A stretch of 64,000 bases of DNA, taken from the NCBI RefSeq assembly GCF_020164555.1, contig NZ_JAIQZB010000011.1, positions 88,897-152,896 of the forward strand, in the 5' to 3' direction. Under the pieces are notes generated by a model, which saw only the letters and a program-made list of their open reading frames with translations, did no database searches and was not told the DNA's origin. This document shows, one piece after another, positions 15,584 to 25,497 of this stretch (positions within the stretch are counted from its first letter, which is position 1; the number at the start of each line of letters is the position of its first letter). Made by a program: the position numbers and the translations under genes. The DNA comes from Salegentibacter lacus. GTDB lineage: Bacteria > Bacteroidota > Bacteroidia > Flavobacteriales > Flavobacteriaceae.

Positions 15584-18500
15584 ATGGAATCTAATTTTCA
15601 GTTTATATCCGGGAAATGGCCGGAGATCTTTAATCGTTTAGAAAAAGCAGAAGAACTTGCCATTTCCGACCCCCGAACCTCGCTTGCCTATTCCCGAATG
15701 GGATTAGAATTGGCAGTAAACTGGATGTTTGAAAATGATCCGGCTCTGGAAATGCCCTATGACACTAGTCTTAATGGTTTGATGAAGGATTACAATTTTA
15801 CCCACCAGGTTCCATCTAAAATACTCAATGATCTTCATTTAATTCGTAAGGCGGGAAATCTTGCTCTTCATAATAAATCGGTTAGCAAACAGGACAGCCT
15901 GCAGGCTATCGAAAATTCATATTACTTTACACGCTTTCTTGCATCCTCCTATGCCCCTGATGAATGTGAAAAACCGGGAATGTTCAAATGGGAATTTGTT
16001 CCGGAAGAAGGAGCTCCAAAGCTCTCTAAGAGAGAGCTGGATGATCTTATTCAAACTTTTGAAGCCTCAGTCGATAAATGGCAAGAACAGATTAAAGAGA
16101 TCGAAGAAAAGAATAAGGAACTTGAAAGGAAAAATGACCTTTACAAAAAACAAGTAGAGAATTTAAAAGCGGAATTAGAAAAAAATAAGGAAAAAGCTGA
16201 AGAAGAAGATAAGATTCATCATCCTGTAAATGAAAAGGAAACCCGGCGCTACTTTATAGATGTTTCTTTACGGGAAGCCGGTTGGGATCTTAAAGGAGCA
16301 CGGGATAAGGAATTTCAGGTAAAGTATATGCCCCAATCTACTAATAAATCAGAAACAGGTTATATAGATTACGTGCTTTGGGATGATGATGGTCTCCCTT
16401 TGGCCCTAGTGGAAGCAAAAAAAACCTTGCGCAATGCTAAGGAGGGAGAGAATCAGGCTCAGCTATATGCGGATAGCTTGGAGGAGATGTTTGGCCGCAG
16501 GCCTGTTATGTTTTACTCCAATGGTTATGAAACTTTCCTCTGGGATGACCAGTTTTATAAGGCTTCAAGAAAAGTAAACGGTTTCTACACGAAACAGGAA
16601 CTTCAGACAATGATGTACCGCCGGGAAAATCGTAAGGATATCCGAGACCTGGAAATAGATACTGAAATTGTTAACCGTCCCTACCAAATGCAGGCCATAA
16701 AAAGTATTGCCGAACATTTTTCAGGGACCGATAAACAAACCGGTAGGCTAATAGGCACTAACCGCAGGGCATTATTAGTTCTTGCTACCGGAACAGGGAA
16801 AACCCGTACTTCCATTGCCTTATCGAAGGTCTTGTTTGAAGCAAACTGGGCGAAGCGTATTCTCTTTCTTGCGGATAGGATTAGCCTCGTAAAACAGGCG
16901 CAAAGAAATTTTGTAAAACATCTGCCGGAATACTCTACAGTAAACCTGTTGGAAGATAAAGAAAGTCCTAACACAAGGCTTGCCTTCTCTACCTATAAAA
17001 CAATGATGAACCTGATTGATGGGGTGAAAGATGGTGATGAGCGCTTTTATGGAGTGGGACATTTTGATCTGGTAATCATTGATGAAGCCCATAGATCTAT
17101 TTATAAAAAATACCAGTCGATTTTTGAATATTTTGACGCACTTTATCTTGGATTGACTGCAACTCCAAAGCATCATATTCATCATAATACTTATGAGGTG
17201 TTCGGCCTGCCAGACAAATCTCCTACAGATGCTTATACTTTTCAGGAAGCTGTAGATGAAGATCACCTGGTAGATTATGCTCCGGTGCCGGTTCCAACTA
17301 AATTTATGCGGTCAGGAATAAAATATAGTGAACTTTCTCCGGAAGAACAGGCAGAATTTGAAGATGAGATCCTTGATGGAGAACCAGCCACAGGCAATGA
17401 ACACATTTCTCAAGCTGAATTGAACAAGTGGTTGTTTAATAAGCCTACTGCTATAAAGTCTCTTAGGTATATTCTTGAAAACGGAATAAAAAAGCGAGGC
17501 GGCGATGAGATTGGGAAAACTATAATCTTTGCACGAAATCGAAAGCATGCCGAATTCCTAAAGGATATATTTCTGGAACTAGATAAAGAACAATTTGGGA
17601 ACGATTATGTAAAGGTAATTACCCATAGCGAGCCCAAGGCACAGGAGTTTCTAGAACGCTTTTGCGAAGACGAAAAAGAACGTCTTCCTCAGGTAGCCGT
17701 TTCCGTTGACATGATGGATACAGGAATCGACGCGCCACGAGTAGTAAACCTTGTATTTTATAAACCAGTTAAATCTTACACAAAATTCTGGCAGATGATA
17801 GGCCGGGGTTCCCGCTTAAGACCTGATCTTTTTGGTCCGGGACAGGATAAAGAGAGATTTCTGATCTTCGATATGTGTGGCAATTTTGAATTCTTTGATG
17901 AAAATCCTGAGGGTATTCCACCTAGCATTCAAAAAAGTATAACCGAGGTAGTTTTTAATTTGAAAACTCAACTTGCTCAGTATTTAAAAAAATTTCCTAA
18001 AGAGAAAGAATTTACAGCTTTCCGAAAAAAACTACTCGATGAGCTTCATCATACAGTCTCCAGCCTGGATAGAGAGCGATTTGATGTAAAGATGAAAATG
18101 GAGAAAGTTCTGGAATTCGGAAGTGAGAACCGCGAACTCTGGAATCACCTTGATAATAAGGATCTCCAAATTCTGGAAAATGAAATAGCTCCTCTGATTA
18201 AGCCACCTAGAGGAGACAACGATCTCGCCAGGTTTTACGATCGACTTCTTTATACCTTAATGATAAAACGACTGGAAACTCCGGAAACAGAAGTTTTTGT
18301 GAATGTATTTCAAATCCAAATCGTAAAGGTGGCTACAACTTCTAAGAAATTGTTGAAGAAAACTACAATTCCGGCAGTTAAAGCTAGGGAGAAACTGGTA
18401 AAACAACCTCTTGAAGAGAGTTTTTGGAAAATAGACGGCGTAAAACATTTGGAGAAGATAAGAGCTGGACTCCGAGACCTGGTTAAATATATTGATCCCG

Positions 18501-19081
18501 CAGATCATAAATATGTAACCACCAATTTCGAAGATGAACTGGATATCCCGCCTCTGGGTAGAAAAGGAAAAGAAGAACCATCCCAAACGAGAGAAGGAGA
18601 AACGAAATATACCTCACCTTTTGAGAATAATCTCATAAGGTTACAGGAGATTCTCAGGGAGAATAAAAACAATGTAACTATTGCCCGGATAAGAAATGGT
18701 GAGAAGATTACTCAAAAAGAGTTGCAATCATTAGAAAGTATGATCTTTAACGGGGAGCTGAAAAAAGAAGATGTTGAAAAGGAATTGGGGCAATCAATTA
18801 ACCTGGTACCATTGATCATTTCACTACACGGCCTTTCTAAAGAGCATGTAGATAAAGAGTTTGCTAGCTTTATTAATAAATATAAATTGAATTCAAAACA
18901 GATCAACTTTTTAAATACCATCAAACAATTCATTACCCAGAAAGGAAAAATTGATCCAGCAAAGTTGTACGACGCACCTTTTAGTAATTATCATCCTCAC
19001 GCTGTAGATGGTATTTTTAGTCAAAAACAAGCTGATCAGATCTTCGACATTATTGGAAGGATAAATAGCACAACAGGTTAA
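15584..19081 (+). CDS. hsdR: type I restriction endonuclease subunit HsdR
   Basis: 1165 residues. DUF4145-like N-terminal helical domain (about 1-125), charged coiled coil (about 160-215), then the HsdR nuclease domain with DYVLWDDDG and LVEAKKT (ExK about 275). SF2 helicase motor: Walker A ATGTGKT (about 402), DEAH box IIDEAH (about 495), SAT-like LTATP, and motif VI region QMIGRGSRLRPD (about 739). The C-terminal 350 residues match the EcoEI-type HsdR tail that docks on the methylase. It translocates DNA and cleaves after collision when the target is unmethylated. All motifs are intact. The downstream WYL gene starts 17 bp later. Confidence 0.95.
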   Translation: MESNFQFISGKWPEIFNRLEKAEELAISDPRTSLAYSRMGLELAVNWMFENDPALEMPYDTSLNGLMKDYNFTHQVPSKILNDLHLIRKAGNLALHNKSVSKQDSLQAIENSYYFTRFLASSYAPDECEKPGMFKWEFVPEEGAPKLSKRELDDLIQTFEASVDKWQEQIKEIEEKNKELERKNDLYKKQVENLKAELEKNKEKAEEEDKIHHPVNEKETRRYFIDVSLREAGWDLKGARDKEFQVKYMPQSTNKSETGYIDYVLWDDDGLPLALVEAKKTLRNAKEGENQAQLYADSLEEMFGRRPVMFYSNGYETFLWDDQFYKASRKVNGFYTKQELQTMMYRRENRKDIRDLEIDTEIVNRPYQMQAIKSIAEHFSGTDKQTGRLIGTNRRALLVLATGTGKTRTSIALSKVLFEANWAKRILFLADRISLVKQAQRNFVKHLPEYSTVNLLEDKESPNTRLAFSTYKTMMNLIDGVKDGDERFYGVGHFDLVIIDEAHRSIYKKYQSIFEYFDALYLGLTATPKHHIHHNTYEVFGLPDKSPTDAYTFQEAVDEDHLVDYAPVPVPTKFMRSGIKYSELSPEEQAEFEDEILDGEPATGNEHISQAELNKWLFNKPTAIKSLRYILENGIKKRGGDEIGKTIIFARNRKHAEFLKDIFLELDKEQFGNDYVKVITHSEPKAQEFLERFCEDEKERLPQVAVSVDMMDTGIDAPRVVNLVFYKPVKSYTKFWQMIGRGSRLRPDLFGPGQDKERFLIFDMCGNFEFFDENPEGIPPSIQKSITEVVFNLKTQLAQYLKKFPKEKEFTAFRKKLLDELHHTVSSLDRERFDVKMKMEKVLEFGSENRELWNHLDNKDLQILENEIAPLIKPPRGDNDLARFYDRLLYTLMIKRLETPETEVFVNVFQIQIVKVATTSKKLLKKTTIPAVKAREKLVKQPLEESFWKIDGVKHLEKIRAGLRDLVKYIDPADHKYVTTNFEDELDIPPLGRKGKEEPSQTREGETKYTSPFENNLIRLQEILRENKNNVTIARIRNGEKITQKELQSLESMIFNGELKKEDVEKELGQSINLVPLIISLHGLSKEHVDKEFASFINKYKLNSKQINFLNTIKQFITQKGKIDPAKLYDAPFSNYHPHAVDGIFSQKQADQIFDIIGRINSTTG

Positions 19082-19098
19082 TTCATACGTTAATAATA

Positions 19099-20226
19099 AT
19101 GAATATTTATACTCCGGAATTTTTAAGAATAAAGGCTATAGACAAATGTTTAAGGGATAAGACCAAAAACTATTTTATAGAGGATTTAATTGTAGCCGCT
19201 AACATAGAAGTACAAAAACACTATCCAGGTCATAAGATCTTTCAATTGAGAACCATAAGGAAAGATATACGAAATTTAAGAGAGCAGGAAAAATTGTCTA
19301 ATAATATTGTTTCAGAACTTAAAGATGATAACAATAGCAGAGATGAAGATTTCTTGCATCCTAACGATTTCTATGAAAAAAAAGAGAAGGCTCGAAGAAA
19401 AGAGGCTTATTATTACCGAGACATAAGCATAAATCTTACTTCGGATAATCTTAACGATGTTGAACTAACGCAGATCAAAGATGCTTTATCTGTAATGACC
19501 AGAATAAAAGGAAGACCTGAATACCGTCGTCTCAATGAAATCATTCTAAAACTTAAAAGTGATCTTTTAAATGATGAGGAACTTCCGGCGATAATGGGTT
19601 ACGATGAGAACGAACAACTGGTTGGCCTTGAACATTTAAATACCATTATTGATGGCATTAAAGAAAAAGAAGCACTGGAAATTTTATATCAGCCTTACAC
19701 CGAGGAAAAACCGGAAATAATTATTGTTTATCCATACTATCTAAAACAATACAATAAAAGATGGTTTTTGTTCGCTAGTCGAAAAGATAGACCTGATGTA
19801 AATTACATGCCAATATTTCCAATAGACCGGATAAAAAAGGCCATTCCATGCCATCCCGATAAAGAGTTTTACAAAGAATCGTCTGTAAATATTGAAGAGT
19901 ATCTCAAGCACGTTATTGGAGTAAGCAGGCCATCATTTGACTCAACTCCAGAAAGTGTTTTTCTAAAGTTCCACCCGTCCAGATATAATTATATCAAAAC
20001 AAAGCCTCTCCACTTCACTCAAACCTTTACCGATGCTACCTGCACGGTGCAGATTCGGGTGATATTGAACTGGGAATTAAGACAGCTCATTCTGTCTTTT
20101 GGAGCTGATGTGAAGGTGATAAAACCAGACGATCTTCATAGACGTATGAAGATGATCTCTGAGGGTATGACCATAAACTATAGATCTGAACAAAAAGAAA
20201 TTACCGGTAACAATCATACACTGTAA
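19099..20226 (+). CDS. WYL-domain regulator downstream of hsdR
   Basis: 375 residues. The N-terminal about 115 residues are helical and DNA-binding-like, with FQLRTIRKDIRNLREQEKL near 50. The centre is a WYL domain: PYYLKQYNKRWFLFASR (about 212-228) is the WYL strand-turn motif. A C-terminal WCX-like segment ends with SFGADVKVIKPDDLHRRMK. Its 17-bp distance from hsdR suggests one operon, so it probably senses nucleic-acid or nucleotide signals and adjusts expression of the RM locus. The last 13 bp overlap the convergent gene on the other strand. Confidence 0.88.
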   Translation: MNIYTPEFLRIKAIDKCLRDKTKNYFIEDLIVAANIEVQKHYPGHKIFQLRTIRKDIRNLREQEKLSNNIVSELKDDNNSRDEDFLHPNDFYEKKEKARRKEAYYYRDISINLTSDNLNDVELTQIKDALSVMTRIKGRPEYRRLNEIILKLKSDLLNDEELPAIMGYDENEQLVGLEHLNTIIDGIKEKEALEILYQPYTEEKPEIIIVYPYYLKQYNKRWFLFASRKDRPDVNYMPIFPIDRIKKAIPCHPDKEFYKESSVNIEEYLKHVIGVSRPSFDSTPESVFLKFHPSRYNYIKTKPLHFTQTFTDATCTVQIRVILNWELRQLILSFGADVKVIKPDDLHRRMKMISEGMTINYRSEQKEITGNNHTL

Positions 20227-20891
20227 AAATCTAAACCTTTTTTTCCAACGTATAGGGTAAGTCCTTTGTTAATTGAAACACCCAAAACTACACCTATTCC
20301 AAACGGAATACTTTTTTCAAGAGCCTTCCTGGTAAAGGTTAATCCCACCTTCTGAAAAACTTTTTTCACGGCAAGTAAGACTGATCCTTTTAAATGCTGA
20401 CGAACCAATTTAATAAATGCCTGGCTTCCCATTCTTTTACCACCTTCTTTTGCTGATTGGTTTAGTGCACCTAATCCGGCAATCAAAAAACAAATTCGTT
20501 TTTGTTCTTCATTTTCAATGTCCATTCCATAAATAGTAGCTATGGCCATGATCATTTCAATCTGAAATTTCATTGTGAGCACAACGTCTGCACTAGTCCC
20601 ACCTACAGTACTAACAACAGTTCCTACCCCCGGAATAGTACCCGGTAGGCTACTAGCTCCACCAGCAAACGCTGCATAATAAGAGTACCGGGAAATAATC
20701 TTTTTGGCTGCTAGTGCGTTAATTTCGCTAGTAGATTTTTTTCCTAAATATTTTTCAAGAACACGCGCTCTTATCTGTTCAGACTCTTTTTTAATTGCTG
20801 CAGGAGATGCTAAAATAAGTTCAATTGCTTTGAGTAATGTGGGTTTGTTGTTGTCGTTCTTGCCGTTGCTGAAGTTGTCCTGATTGCTCAT
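20214..20891 (-). CDS. EcsC-like family protein
   Basis: 225 residues from ATG 20891; the frame extends to a GTG at 20978 but the ATG is preferred. The glycine-rich centre GTIPGVGTVVSTVGG followed by DVVLTMKFQIEMIMAIATIY is the pattern I associate with EcsC-family proteins. The C-terminal region holds amphipathic helices and FGIGVVLGVSINKG. EcsC proteins have been linked to export and membrane homeostasis, with no clear biochemistry. Convergent with the WYL regulator (13 bp overlap). It may be membrane-associated. Confidence 0.55.
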   Translation of the reverse strand: MSNQDNFSNGKNDNNKPTLLKAIELILASPAAIKKESEQIRARVLEKYLGKKSTSEINALAAKKIISRYSYYAAFAGGASSLPGTIPGVGTVVSTVGGTSADVVLTMKFQIEMIMAIATIYGMDIENEEQKRICFLIAGLGALNQSAKEGGKRMGSQAFIKLVRQHLKGSVLLAVKKVFQKVGLTFTRKALEKSIPFGIGVVLGVSINKGLTLYVGKKGLDFYSV

Positions 20892-21191
20892 AATCGTTGG
20901 TTTTAGGATTACTATTTTTTTCTTACGACAAATGTGGTGCAGTTGTGTGCATTTAAAATACACATAAGTTGAGAGCACTTTGATCTTCTTCAGAAATCTT
21001 TTATGACTACTTAAAACATCCAGAACTTACTTTGATCAAAACTACTATAGTCAAGAATAAATGAGCTATGGAAATATAATTCTTCACCACCAAATCTTGA
21101 GAAGGAATAGGCAATCATAAATAAAGGAACAAACTTTAGCAACATTAGTGGTTCCATTATTTCCGGTGGATTAAATTAAAAAAATAGGGGA

Positions 21192-21899
21192 CTATTTTGT
21201 TTTCTTTTGTTTTCTATACTTATACCCTAGGTAGCCCAAACCACTAATCGCACTTGTAGCCCATCCTATGGGGCCTGCTGCTAATAGAAAAGCTGCTGGT
21301 AAACCCCAAGCAGCACTTATAAGCATAGGACTAAGTTTTAATCTTTTAGCACTCTCTCTTGATCTCTGTCTTCGATTTCCTATAGTGGCAGAAATACTGT
21401 TCAAGTGAAGAACTTTTACCTGAGAGTTTTCTGAAATAAGCGGCGATTTGACAATTTCCGCTTCCAAAGTTTGAACCGGCTTTTTGCTAGCACTATCCGG
21501 TAATACGTATTCGAAATCTTCAACATAAATATTGTCATATGTTTCAATAATCCAAATGGAAATTCGATAACAGGCGCTCAAAACGCGAAAAGCATGCTTT
21601 GAAGAAAGATCTCCTCTATGAATTGCATTGTTTCCATCTTTCCTAATCTGATGAAATAGGTCCTTTACACCTGTCGGTAGACAATTTTTAATATGTAGTT
21701 CTTTTATCTGAGTGACCATATCAGTTCCAGGAAAGTCAATGCTCTCTAACCTATATATTAATTCAATTACTTTTTCAGTAAACAATCTCAATTTCGAAAC
21801 TGTAGAATTGTGGTCAATATGAAAAAGTTCTTCTGCAATCTCACAAATCTTATATAACTTGGGATATTGTGGTTCAAGTATTTGAAATTTGGATGTCAT
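21192..21899 (-). CDS. DUF4145-like protein with C-terminal membrane segment
   Basis: 235 residues from ATG 21899; the upstream TTG at 21917 is less likely. Residues about 10-140 are helical, and LFHQIRKDGNNAIHRGD matches the conserved R-x-x-GN-x-A-x-H signature of DUF4145 domains, also seen at the N-terminus of HsdR in this window. A basic linker follows, and residues about 195-222 are hydrophobic (AAWGLPAAFLLAAGPIGWAT), so the protein is probably membrane-anchored by its C-terminus. DUF4145 proteins are frequent in defence islands. There is a 300-bp gap to the EcsC-like gene. Confidence 0.6.
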   Translation of the reverse strand: MTSKFQILEPQYPKLYKICEIAEELFHIDHNSTVSKLRLFTEKVIELIYRLESIDFPGTDMVTQIKELHIKNCLPTGVKDLFHQIRKDGNNAIHRGDLSSKHAFRVLSACYRISIWIIETYDNIYVEDFEYVLPDSASKKPVQTLEAEIVKSPLISENSQVKVLHLNSISATIGNRRQRSRESAKRLKLSPMLISAAWGLPAAFLLAAGPIGWATSAISGLGYLGYKYRKQKKTK

Positions 21900-22006
21900 T
21901 CGTGTAGTTTTTTTCAAGATTAAATATGGGTAAAAATAAAAATTACTATCCTTATAAAGATTTTTCCTGTTTTTGATCTTTAGAATTAAAAAAAATAACT
22001 ATATAA

Positions 22007-22243
22007 TTATGAGATTTTCAGTATTTCATATTTTAATTTTAAATATCTCTCGCAGTAAATAGAAGAACACCTTAGCAAACCTTCTCCCTTATCAAACATT
22101 TTGATTCCATTCTTATTACAGAAAAGGGGTTCAAGGAATTTTGAACCACCTGCATCCTGTGTATATGCAGCAGTGTCACACTGATAATAAACCAGCAAAA
22201 GCTTTAATAATTTTTCAGGGCCTGTTTGAAGTTTATTTTTCAC
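22007..22243 (-). CDS. small ORF with Cys-rich C-terminus, doubtful
   Basis: 78 residues from a GTG start, 71 bp downstream of the ATP-grasp gene on the same strand. The C-terminal part (FCNKNGIKM...RCSSIYC) vaguely recalls a topoisomerase-type zinc ribbon with one of the four Cys missing. It could be a gene remnant or a chance ORF. Only strand, position and the Cys pattern support it. Confidence 0.25.
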   Translation of the reverse strand: MKNKLQTGPEKLLKLLLVYYQCDTAAYTQDAGGSKFLEPLFCNKNGIKMFDKGEGLLRCSSIYCERYLKLKYEILKIS

Positions 22244-22313
22244 TTGGTTTTTGTAACAATTTTTTTTACTTCTTCAGAAAATTTAGAGGGACAGCTATTT
22301 TCGAGTTTATATA

Positions 22314-23471
22314 TTATGATAGATCAACACTGATCCGATCATTAATTTCTTTACATCTTAGATCAAATAGTTCCGGATGGTCCAAAAATTCAATGACCTC
22401 TATGACTCGGTTTCCAGCGCTTCCAAAATGTTTTTTTTTCACAAGATCACCTATATTCTTTTTATATATAACAATGTGAGGAGTAGGCCATGAAATATCT
22501 ATTTGTTTAACTCCTCCATATTTCTGAGGGATAAAATTAAATTGTGCCCAATTTTCTTGAAATGAAAGTTCATATTTTTCTTTTCGAATAACATTAGAAA
22601 TACAATAGGCATATAAATTAGCGTTAGCGCTATTTATGATGAGGTCACTTACACCACTTCCTACCCTACAAGAAAAATCTATTGGTAACAGTTCGTTATT
22701 ACTATTTTCAATAAAATCAAACTGAGCAAAGGAAATATCATCTTTATCAAATATAGCATCTACCCAACTTTTTATTTGCTTACTGAATTTAGAGGTGGCT
22801 TTTATTTGTAAATAACCAATTACACAAGGGACATTATCTATATATGAAATTTTCTTTTTTGATAATCTAATAATGCTGACAGATTCTTTGTTTTTGAATA
22901 CATCAATACTGTATTCTTGCCCTTCGATAAATCCTTCACAAATTAACTGGTTATGTTCTATCCCTAAGATCTTATTCATTGATCCCGGTATATTAGATAA
23001 GACAATATTTTCAATTTGATCAAAAGTTGAAACTTTATCCTTTTCCGTGAATAAGATACCATAACCAGAATATCCGCAATCTGGTCTTATAACGATCTTT
23101 TTTGTTCTTAGGCATGAAATTTTGTCCAAAGGGAATCTAGCTACAGATTTAATTCCTTTTGACAATAATATCTCAGACATCTTTAATTTAGATCTACTTG
23201 CATACAAAGCATTTAAAGAAGGGCCTATTCTTCTATACCTTTTTTTTATAAAAAGAATCTTCGAGATCCAATACTCATTAAAAGGGATAATTAGGTCCGC
23301 ATCTAAAGGTAATTGGTCGGTCATCAAAACCTTATCATGATATTCTTTGGGAATTTTATGAAACAGCAAATTATTTTCGATCAAATAATAAACAATATTA
23401 TTAGAATCTAGTATCCTAATTAAGGAGTCAAAATGGGAAATAGTGGCTACCCCTGCTAAAACAATTTTCAT
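22314..23471 (-). CDS. ATP-grasp domain protein
   Basis: 385 residues from ATG 23471 (MKIVLAGVAT), 11 bp after the GT2 stop; an ATG at 23519 would overlap it. ATP-grasp features: lysine/arginine strand IVIRPDCGYSGYG (about 124-136), a FIEGQEYSIDVF strand (about 180-191), and metal-binding FAQFDFIENSN then LPIDFSCRVGSG (about 248-275). Such enzymes ligate a carboxylate to an amine or thiol through an acyl-phosphate. It is the last clear gene of a radical SAM/methyltransferase/GT2 operon, so it likely acts in the same pathway. Substrate unknown. Confidence 0.75.
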   Translation of the reverse strand: MKIVLAGVATISHFDSLIRILDSNNIVYYLIENNLLFHKIPKEYHDKVLMTDQLPLDADLIIPFNEYWISKILFIKKRYRRIGPSLNALYASRSKLKMSEILLSKGIKSVARFPLDKISCLRTKKIVIRPDCGYSGYGILFTEKDKVSTFDQIENIVLSNIPGSMNKILGIEHNQLICEGFIEGQEYSIDVFKNKESVSIIRLSKKKISYIDNVPCVIGYLQIKATSKFSKQIKSWVDAIFDKDDISFAQFDFIENSNNELLPIDFSCRVGSGVSDLIINSANANLYAYCISNVIRKEKYELSFQENWAQFNFIPQKYGGVKQIDISWPTPHIVIYKKNIGDLVKKKHFGSAGNRVIEVIEFLDHPELFDLRCKEINDRISVDLS

Positions 23472-23482
23472 ATCCACTGCAA

Positions 23483-24412
23483 TTAAGCGTCCTTTTCTAA
23501 AAAACAGTAGAACCACCATATATGAAAAAACGGGAAAATAGCCAGGTAAATAATACTGTAAAAGAATTTAGGTAAACTTTTTCCAGAAAGAAAAAAGATC
23601 GTCGGGATCAATGTAAGAGCAAATATGTAAATATTGAGCCACAAAGCTAAACCAAACAGACCAAATAAAAAGATCCATAAAAAATGATATGAGAATCCAT
23701 GAATTAGAACATACTTGAAAGAACTAGTGTTCTTCGTATCTAAGATCATTGATCTATATCCATTAGCCCAGCGTTTTCTTTGGTCTAATAATTCCGCAAA
23801 GGTTTTAGAAGGGGCTTCAAACCCTATGGTGTTTTTTGTAGGTGAAATTTTCAGAGATCTTATATTTTTGCGAACATAAGTTCCCACTGCCAGATCATCT
23901 AGAAAAGTATTTCTGAAATTGAAAGCTTGGATCAAGCTTTCTTTCTTAAAAAGGAAGGTTTGACCTGGAATAGTTATCCCAATATTTAACTTCCATAATG
24001 TAGGTCTAATGATCGAATGAGATAAAATTTTGTCAATGTCAATTAATTTTTCAATGAGGTTGCCAGTTCTACTGACACCGATTCTCCCCCATGAAATATC
24101 TAAATCTTTTTCGATGGTATGTCGGATCAAACTTAAGGTCTTATCAATGTCTAAAATAATATCTGAATCCATACAGAAATAGTAATCTGTATCAACAAAA
24201 TTAAAGGCTATTTTAATACGTCTATATTTTGTGCTATTAGGAATTACAATATTCATCACATCACTACCTAAATCATTCAATTCAGATTCAGAGATTATAA
24301 CTGGGATAACTGTATAATGATTTGCTAACTTTTTATTTAAAATATCAAAGGACTGAGGTTTAAGTTCATCATTTCTCAAAAATGAAATTATACAAACTTT
24401 ATATTGGTCCAT
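23483..24412 (-). CDS. family 2 glycosyltransferase, membrane-anchored
   Basis: 309 residues. GT-A type core: strand VCIISFLRND, DxD-like CMDSD (about 80), LDD near 170 and QRKRW (about 212-216), as in processive or polymer-forming GT2 enzymes. C-terminal membrane segments span about 232-305 (FLWIFLFGLFGLALWL and following). It probably transfers sugar from a nucleotide donor to a membrane-proximal acceptor. Its start overlaps the methyltransferase end by 14 bp, indicating tight coupling. Short for a complete synthase, hence more likely a single-transfer enzyme. Confidence 0.8.
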   Translation of the reverse strand: MDQYKVCIISFLRNDELKPQSFDILNKKLANHYTVIPVIISESELNDLGSDVMNIVIPNSTKYRRIKIAFNFVDTDYYFCMDSDIILDIDKTLSLIRHTIEKDLDISWGRIGVSRTGNLIEKLIDIDKILSHSIIRPTLWKLNIGITIPGQTFLFKKESLIQAFNFRNTFLDDLAVGTYVRKNIRSLKISPTKNTIGFEAPSKTFAELLDQRKRWANGYRSMILDTKNTSSFKYVLIHGFSYHFLWIFLFGLFGLALWLNIYIFALTLIPTIFFLSGKSLPKFFYSIIYLAIFPFFHIWWFYCFLEKDA

Positions 24413-25496
24413 TATACTCTTCTATTAATTTTTTGATCTGATAAGTTTCCCATGGTTCAGGTACGTGGAAAGGTAGGATCAACGGAGGATTTGAGGACTC
24501 GGAATGAACATCGCCTACAATGTCCTTCCAATCGCCTCTATACAATTTTTTGAATTGTGTCAATTCCGACAGAATTTGGACAGAATTACTATTTTTAGGG
24601 ACTACGACAGTAGCTTCAGAATTTGGAGAATAGGTCTCTGCAAATTTAAAGAACTCCTCTGCCCAAGGCACATCCGGATAGATTTGCTCTAAAACAGATC
24701 TAGTATAAGGTATTTTCAAAAGGCTGAAATCATTGATACTTGTCTCAGCAATTAGTTTGTTTAAAATCTCTTCTTTTTTAGGGTCAAAAGCTGGAGATAT
24801 TATCAAACAGCTAAAAATAGTGGCTTCAACCTTCCAGAGTTCAATGAAAGATTTAGGAAATAAATTACAACCAATCTTACCGTCATGTGGATTGATCTTA
24901 TAGTTGATGACCACAAATCCATGTTTTTGGGAATAGAACTCAATATCTTTTAATGATTGAATATTCGGCATTTCCTCTTTCCATTCATGCTTTCTCTCGT
25001 AACAGTTATTCCAGTATGATTCGAAATCAGATTTGAAATTATCTGAGATCGCAAAACGGTCGAAGAGATACAATTTACCTCCCTTTTTTAAAATTTCAGA
25101 AGCTTTATTGAAAACCAGGTCAATGTTGTTACAGTGATGTAAAAAAAAGGACATGATCATAATATCAGGAGTCCAGCTTAATAACAAATCCTTATCTAAT
25201 TTTTCAAAGTCAGATAAGATTATCTCTGCGTTCTCTATGTGCTTTAGATTTTCTGAAGCACAATTATGCATTTTTACAGAACCTTCAATACCTTTTAAAT
25301 ACCTATTGTATTCAGTTTCTTTTCCCAGTTGTTTTAAAAGTGAACCTGTTCCACAACCTATATCAAGAATATTGGAGGAGACTGGAAATCTTCCTACTTC
25401 CATTAACCATTCAATATCTTCATATATTTTGTGATTATTAACATTTTTGATATAAACGACTGCGTTTTGATCTTCTATCTTATTTGTTTTAGCCAT
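24399..25496 (-). CDS. class I SAM-dependent methyltransferase, two-domain
   Basis: 365 residues from ATG 25496, 1 nt after the radical SAM stop; the longer frame would use TTG 25514. Residues about 40-155 are a Rossmann methyltransferase: ILDIGCGTGSLLKQL (motif I), an acidic end of strand 2 in GIEGS, and MIMSFFLHH (motif IV). The C-terminal 200 residues are not recognised and may bind the substrate. Downstream overlap with GT2 is 14 bp. Within the operon it probably methylates an intermediate made by the radical SAM enzyme. Confidence 0.78.
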   Translation of the reverse strand: MAKTNKIEDQNAVVYIKNVNNHKIYEDIEWLMEVGRFPVSSNILDIGCGTGSLLKQLGKETEYNRYLKGIEGSVKMHNCASENLKHIENAEIILSDFEKLDKDLLLSWTPDIMIMSFFLHHCNNIDLVFNKASEILKKGGKLYLFDRFAISDNFKSDFESYWNNCYERKHEWKEEMPNIQSLKDIEFYSQKHGFVVINYKINPHDGKIGCNLFPKSFIELWKVEATIFSCLIISPAFDPKKEEILNKLIAETSINDFSLLKIPYTRSVLEQIYPDVPWAEEFFKFAETYSPNSEATVVVPKNSNSVQILSELTQFKKLYRGDWKDIVGDVHSESSNPPLILPFHVPEPWETYQIKKLIEEYNGPI

Positions 25497-25497
25497 A

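Noticed and set aside
22141..22479. Plus-strand 112-residue ORF opposite the ATP-grasp gene end
   Set aside because: It overlaps the well-supported minus-strand coding frame and has low-complexity aromatic composition.
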